Assembly (NCBI GenBank): GCA_934565615.1 | Contig: CAKTIH010000107.1 | Span: forward strand, 1 to 7,659 | DNA from: an uncultured Oscillospiraceae bacterium | GTDB taxonomy: Bacteria > Bacillota > Clostridia > Oscillospirales > Oscillospiraceae | DNA: 7,659 nt | Direction of reading: 5' to 3' | Shown here: positions 5,769 to 7,659 of the stretch, one piece after another | Position numbering within the stretch: the first letter of the stretch is position 1 | How the letters are laid out: the number at the start of each line of letters is the position of its first letter | Notes under the pieces: model-generated | Databases searched by the model: none | Seen by the model: only the letters and a program-made list of their open reading frames with translations | Told to the model about the DNA's origin: nothing | Program-made: the position numbers and the translations under genes

Positions 5769-6878
5769 TTAAATCGGGTTCAGCTCGTCATCGAGCCAGC
5801 GGCTTTCGGGCGTGAGAGCGCAGGTGAAGATGCGCGAGGCATCCTCAGGGTATTTGTTCTGGTGGAATTTGAATATTGTCTGCCCGTCAGGGAGCGTGCC
5901 GATGATCTCTATCTTGCCGCGCGGGTGGCTCATCGCGTAGCGCACGCCCTTGCCGAAGCCGTTCTGAAGCCCCTTCGCCTCGTCGACGATCCCGATCCCG
6001 TCGAGCAGCGGCACTTGGAAACGGTTCTGCACGCCGGTGACGGGGCGGCACTGGAATATGTAATACGGCGAAATTCCTGCGCGTGTAAGCCCGGCGAAAA
6101 GCTCGCCGAGCACCTCCGGCGAATCGTTGACGCCGCGCAGCAGCACGGTCTGATTGCGTACCTGCACGCCGCGGTCGAGCAGCGCGCGCACCGCGCACAG
6201 CGCTTCACTCGTAAGCTCACGCGGGTGGTTGAACTGTGTGACGACGTAGATCGTCTTTATGTCGGAATACTCATCAAGCAGGTCAAGAAGCTCACCGTCA
6301 CCGTAAATGCGCTCGGGTAGCGTGACCGGCAGGCGCGAGCCGAAGCGGATGAAGTCAAGGTGGTCTATCGCCGACAGCTCACGCAGGTAGCGCTCGATGA
6401 TGTGGTTCGGGTTCAGCAGCGAATCCCCGCCGGAGATGAGGACATTGTTTATTTCCGGGTGGCTGCCGACGTATTCGACGACCTCGTCGACGCGCTTGTT
6501 GAGCTCCTCATTGCTCAGCCCGACGAGCCTTTTGCGGAAGCAATGGCGGCAGTACATCGCGCACTGGTTCGTCGAGAGCAGCAGGACAGTGCGTTTATAT
6601 TTATGCTGCAGGCCCTCAAGCTTCGTGTTCGAGGCCTCGCCGCTCGTGTCGAATGAGCCGCCCGGCACGAACTCATCCGCCGAGGGGATGCACATGCGTG
6701 CTATCGGGTCATCGGGATCGTCCTTATCCACAAGGGAGAGATAATACGGCGTTATCATCATCGGGTAGCGCTCGGCTATCTGCCTGCATGCGTCAAGCTT
6801 CTCCTGATCCCAGTCCATGTATTCCGCAAGCTGCTCCGCGGTCCGTATTCCTTTGTTCAGCTCTTCCTGCCAGCTCAT
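5769..6878 (-). CDS. KamA-family radical SAM, PLP-dependent aminomutase homologue, substrate uncertain
   Basis: Lysine 2,3-aminomutase-family enzymes use a [4Fe-4S] cluster, SAM and PLP to move an amino group by a radical route. This 369-residue protein has the radical-SAM motif CAMYCRHC (Cys106/110/113), LISGGDSL (148-155), GSRLPVTLPER (180-190), TQFNHPREL (214-222), VLLRGVND (245-252) and PYYIFQC (271-277). Lys322 in SHPRGKIEI is the likely PLP lysine. By manual alignment, the two aspartates that bind the lysine side-chain amine in the clostridial enzyme (293 and 330 there) are Arg278 and about Ser317, and the C-terminal zinc cysteines are absent. It is therefore probably not lysine 2,3-aminomutase; it resembles an uncharacterised clostridial branch. 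The start ATG is 8 nt after AAGGAAGG; a TTG ten codons upstream in frame has no such site. The gene converges on rnfB and diverges from ridA. Confidence 0.85.
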   Translation of the reverse strand: MSWQEELNKGIRTAEQLAEYMDWDQEKLDACRQIAERYPMMITPYYLSLVDKDDPDDPIARMCIPSADEFVPGGSFDTSGEASNTKLEGLQHKYKRTVLLLSTNQCAMYCRHCFRKRLVGLSNEELNKRVDEVVEYVGSHPEINNVLISGGDSLLNPNHIIERYLRELSAIDHLDFIRFGSRLPVTLPERIYGDGELLDLLDEYSDIKTIYVVTQFNHPRELTSEALCAVRALLDRGVQVRNQTVLLRGVNDSPEVLGELFAGLTRAGISPYYIFQCRPVTGVQNRFQVPLLDGIGIVDEAKGLQNGFGKGVRYAMSHPRGKIEIIGTLPDGQTIFKFHQNKYPEDASRIFTCALTPESRWLDDELNPI

Positions 6879-6886
6879 ATACTGTA

Positions 6887-6894
6887 CCTTCCTT
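6887..6894 (-). promoter_or_regulatory. Ribosome binding site of the kamA-like gene (decides the start)
   Basis: On the minus strand AAGGAAGG precedes the ATG at 6878 by 8 nt. The frame is open further upstream to a TTG at 6908, but that codon precedes the ribosome binding site and lies very close to the predicted transcript start, so the ATG is preferred. Confidence 0.75.
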
Positions 6895-6903
6895 TCATTA
6901 GTT

Positions 6904-6927
6904 GACAAATGACAAATAAATTTATTT
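6904..6927. repeat. Tandem GACAAAT repeat joined to a 14-bp palindrome in the kamA-like leader
   Basis: GACAAAT occurs twice head to tail (6904-6910 and 6911-6917; ATTTGTC on the transcribed strand). The second copy runs into a perfect 14-bp palindrome, AAATAAATTTATTT (6914-6927). The block covers the predicted transcript start and early leader of the kamA-like gene, where a repressor would act. Being AT-only, the palindrome could be a chance event. Confidence 0.35.
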
Positions 6928-6928
6928 C

Positions 6929-6957
6929 ATTATAACATAATTCAACTAAAATGGAAA
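6929..6957 (-). promoter_or_regulatory. Predicted promoter of the kamA-like gene
   Basis: Read on the minus strand: -35 TTTCCA (6957-6952, 4 of 6), 17-bp spacer, perfect -10 TATAAT (6934-6929) preceded by TGT, an extended -10. Transcription would begin near 6922, leaving a leader of about 44 nt. Confidence 0.65.
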
Positions 6958-7053
6958 GAAACAAAACGGGAATTTTGCGTAAATAAACCGCGAAGATTCA
7001 GCAAATACACGGATAATATAAGAAAAATGAAATGTGAAACAATAAACTATATA

Positions 7054-7084
7054 CAATCAAAGCGGAAAGTTTTGTGCTTGATTG
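7054..7084. promoter_or_regulatory. Inverted repeat CAATCAA-N17-TTGATTG overlapping the ridA -35 box
   Basis: Perfect 7-bp arms at 7054-7060 and 7078-7084, centres 24 bp apart; the next two bases inward (GC) also match if one extra A in the left arm is skipped. The right arm overlaps the first bases of the ridA -35 box (7082-7087), so a protein bound here could block or recruit polymerase. Function is inferred from position only. Confidence 0.35.
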
Positions 7085-7110
7085 ACACGCGGCCGCGCTG
7101 ATGATAAAAT
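7082..7110 (+). promoter_or_regulatory. Predicted strong promoter of ridA
   Basis: Perfect -35 TTGACA (7082-7087), 17-bp spacer, and -10 TAAAAT (7105-7110, 5 of 6) preceded by TGA, an extended -10. The transcript would start near 7117. The spacer contains a perfect 10-bp GC palindrome, CGCGGCCGCG (7088-7097). Confidence 0.8.
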
Positions 7111-7128
7111 ATTCCCATAAGAACAAAC

Positions 7129-7134
7129 AGGAGG
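7129..7134 (+). promoter_or_regulatory. Ribosome binding site of ridA (decides the start)
   Basis: AGGAGG at 7129-7134 lies 8 nt before the ATG at 7143. An in-frame ATG at 7101 would add 14 residues but falls within the promoter, upstream of the predicted transcript start, so it is excluded. Confidence 0.85.
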
Positions 7135-7142
7135 TAAGCTCA

Positions 7143-7520
7143 ATGAAAAGACCGATAAGCACCGATAAGGCTCCCGGCGCGATAGGCCCGTATTCTCAGG
7201 CCGTGCGCGTTGGGGACATGCTTTTTGTTTCAGGGCAGATCCCGCTTGACCCCAAGACCGGGAAATTCCCCGAGGGGATAGAAGCTCAGACCAGACAGTC
7301 CCTTACCAATGTCAGGAGCATCCTTGAGGCCGCGGGCGGCACGATGGACAGCGTCGTCAAGACCACGGTTTTCCTTTCGGATATGAATAACTTTGCCGCG
7401 ATGAATGCCGTGTACGGCACCTTCTTTACCGAGGGGCGCTATCCCGCGCGCAGCGCGGTCGAGGTCGCGAGGATCCCGAAGGACGCGCTTGTCGAGATCG
7501 AGGTCATTGCCCAGCTTTAA
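7143..7520 (+). CDS. ridA: RidA family enamine/imine deaminase (YjgF/YER057c/UK114)
   Basis: RidA hydrolyses the reactive enamines and imines (such as 2-aminoacrylate) released by PLP enzymes like serine/threonine dehydratase, protecting other PLP enzymes; the family acts as a cytoplasmic trimer. This 125-residue protein has the full family length. It shows the N-terminal AIGPYSQAV (13-21, with Tyr17), FVSGQIPLDP (28-37), and the C-terminal signature YPARSAVEVARIPKDALVEIE (100-120). Arg103 corresponds to the catalytic Arg105 of enterobacterial RidA, and Glu118 to Glu120. The position usually held by Cys after PARS is Ala105. The active-site set points to the RidA subfamily proper rather than Rid1-7 homologues that lack the arginine. 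It has its own promoter and terminator, and lies divergent to a PLP-dependent aminomutase homologue, which may be a functional link or only proximity. Confidence 0.95.
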   Translation: MKRPISTDKAPGAIGPYSQAVRVGDMLFVSGQIPLDPKTGKFPEGIEAQTRQSLTNVRSILEAAGGTMDSVVKTTVFLSDMNNFAAMNAVYGTFFTEGRYPARSAVEVARIPKDALVEIEVIAQL

Positions 7521-7538
7521 GTAATATTGTTTAGTCTT

Positions 7539-7573
7539 ATCCGCAGACGGTCACGTCCCGTCTGCGGATTTTT
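7539..7573 (+). terminator. Rho-independent terminator of ridA
   Basis: A perfect 12-bp stem (ATCCGCAGACGG at 7539-7550 with its complement at 7558-7569), 7-nt loop and a run of five T ending at 7573, starting 19 nt after the ridA stop. Confidence 0.92.
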
Positions 7574-7633
7574 GTAATTTTATCGGTTCTATGTCAATAG
7601 TTGGGGTAGAGCTTAGCAAAAAATAGCAGTAGA

Positions 7634-7659
7634 GGCGTGGGCGGCGTGGTGCCCACGCC
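7634..7659. repeat. GC-rich hairpin at the right edge of the window
   Basis: GGCGTGGGC (7634-7642) pairs perfectly with GCCCACGCC (7651-7659) around an 8-nt loop, GGCGTGGT, which itself repeats most of the left arm. The right arm ends exactly at the window edge, so the full element may be longer. It could be an intergenic repeat, the terminator of a converging gene beyond the edge, or part of a mobile-element end. The DNA from 7574 to 7633 holds no gene that I can support. Confidence 0.4.

Noticed and set aside
5862..6320. Plus-strand open frames opposite the kamA-like gene
   Set aside because: They lie inside a well-supported radical SAM gene, have no motifs, and no matching upstream signals.
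1..7659. CRISPR array, tRNA, rRNA or riboswitch
   Set aside because: No regularly spaced repeats and no recognisable tRNA, rRNA or riboswitch core in the intergenic regions; the predicted leaders are short.

Overview
The window looks like chromosomal DNA from a strictly anaerobic, fairly GC-rich member of the Bacillota (class Clostridia, perhaps a gut Oscillospiraceae/Ruminococcaceae-type organism). The grounds are the rnf gene order C-D-G-E-A-B (the acetogen/clostridial order, unlike the rsxABCDGE order of enterobacteria), strong AAGGAGG ribosome binding sites, AT-rich intergenic regions between GC-rich genes, and an oxygen-sensitive radical-SAM aminomutase homologue. The taxon is an inference from these features; no rRNA or marker gene is present.

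Layout, left to right. Positions 3-413 hold the 3' end of a ZIP-family (GufA-like) metal transporter, closed by a perfect 11-bp hairpin terminator. An AT-rich region (452-671) carries a small inverted repeat and a good sigma-70-type promoter for the main feature. This is a complete six-gene rnf operon (672-5692) for the membrane-bound ferredoxin:NAD+ oxidoreductase that couples electron transfer from reduced ferredoxin to NAD+ with Na+ or H+ export. Three of its five junctions are TAATG stop/start overlaps, and in each of those three the ribosome binding site of the downstream gene lies inside a charged Ala/Lys/Glu-rich C-terminal tail of the upstream protein. The operon ends in a long hairpin (5719-5755) that probably works in both directions, because the next gene converges on it.

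That gene (6878-5769, minus strand) is a KamA-family radical SAM/PLP protein. It keeps the CxxxCxxC cluster motif and a candidate PLP lysine, but lacks the aspartates that select lysine in lysine 2,3-aminomutase, so its substrate is open. It diverges from a complete ridA gene (7143-7520) across a 264-bp AT-rich region with recognisable promoters on both strands and several short repeats. A perfect 12-bp hairpin terminator follows ridA, and the last ~85 bases are non-coding, ending in a GC-rich hairpin cut by the window edge.

Functionally, the Rnf complex is a central energy-conserving module, while the KamA-like enzyme and RidA may form a small amino-acid/PLP-chemistry neighbourhood (RidA hydrolyses reactive enamine/imine by-products of PLP enzymes). 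I found no clearly new multi-gene system. The items most worth a second look are the uncertain substrate of the KamA-family protein, the shared tail/ribosome-binding-site architecture in the rnf operon, the extra cysteines in RnfA, the five-cluster RnfB, and the repeats in the two regulatory regions.
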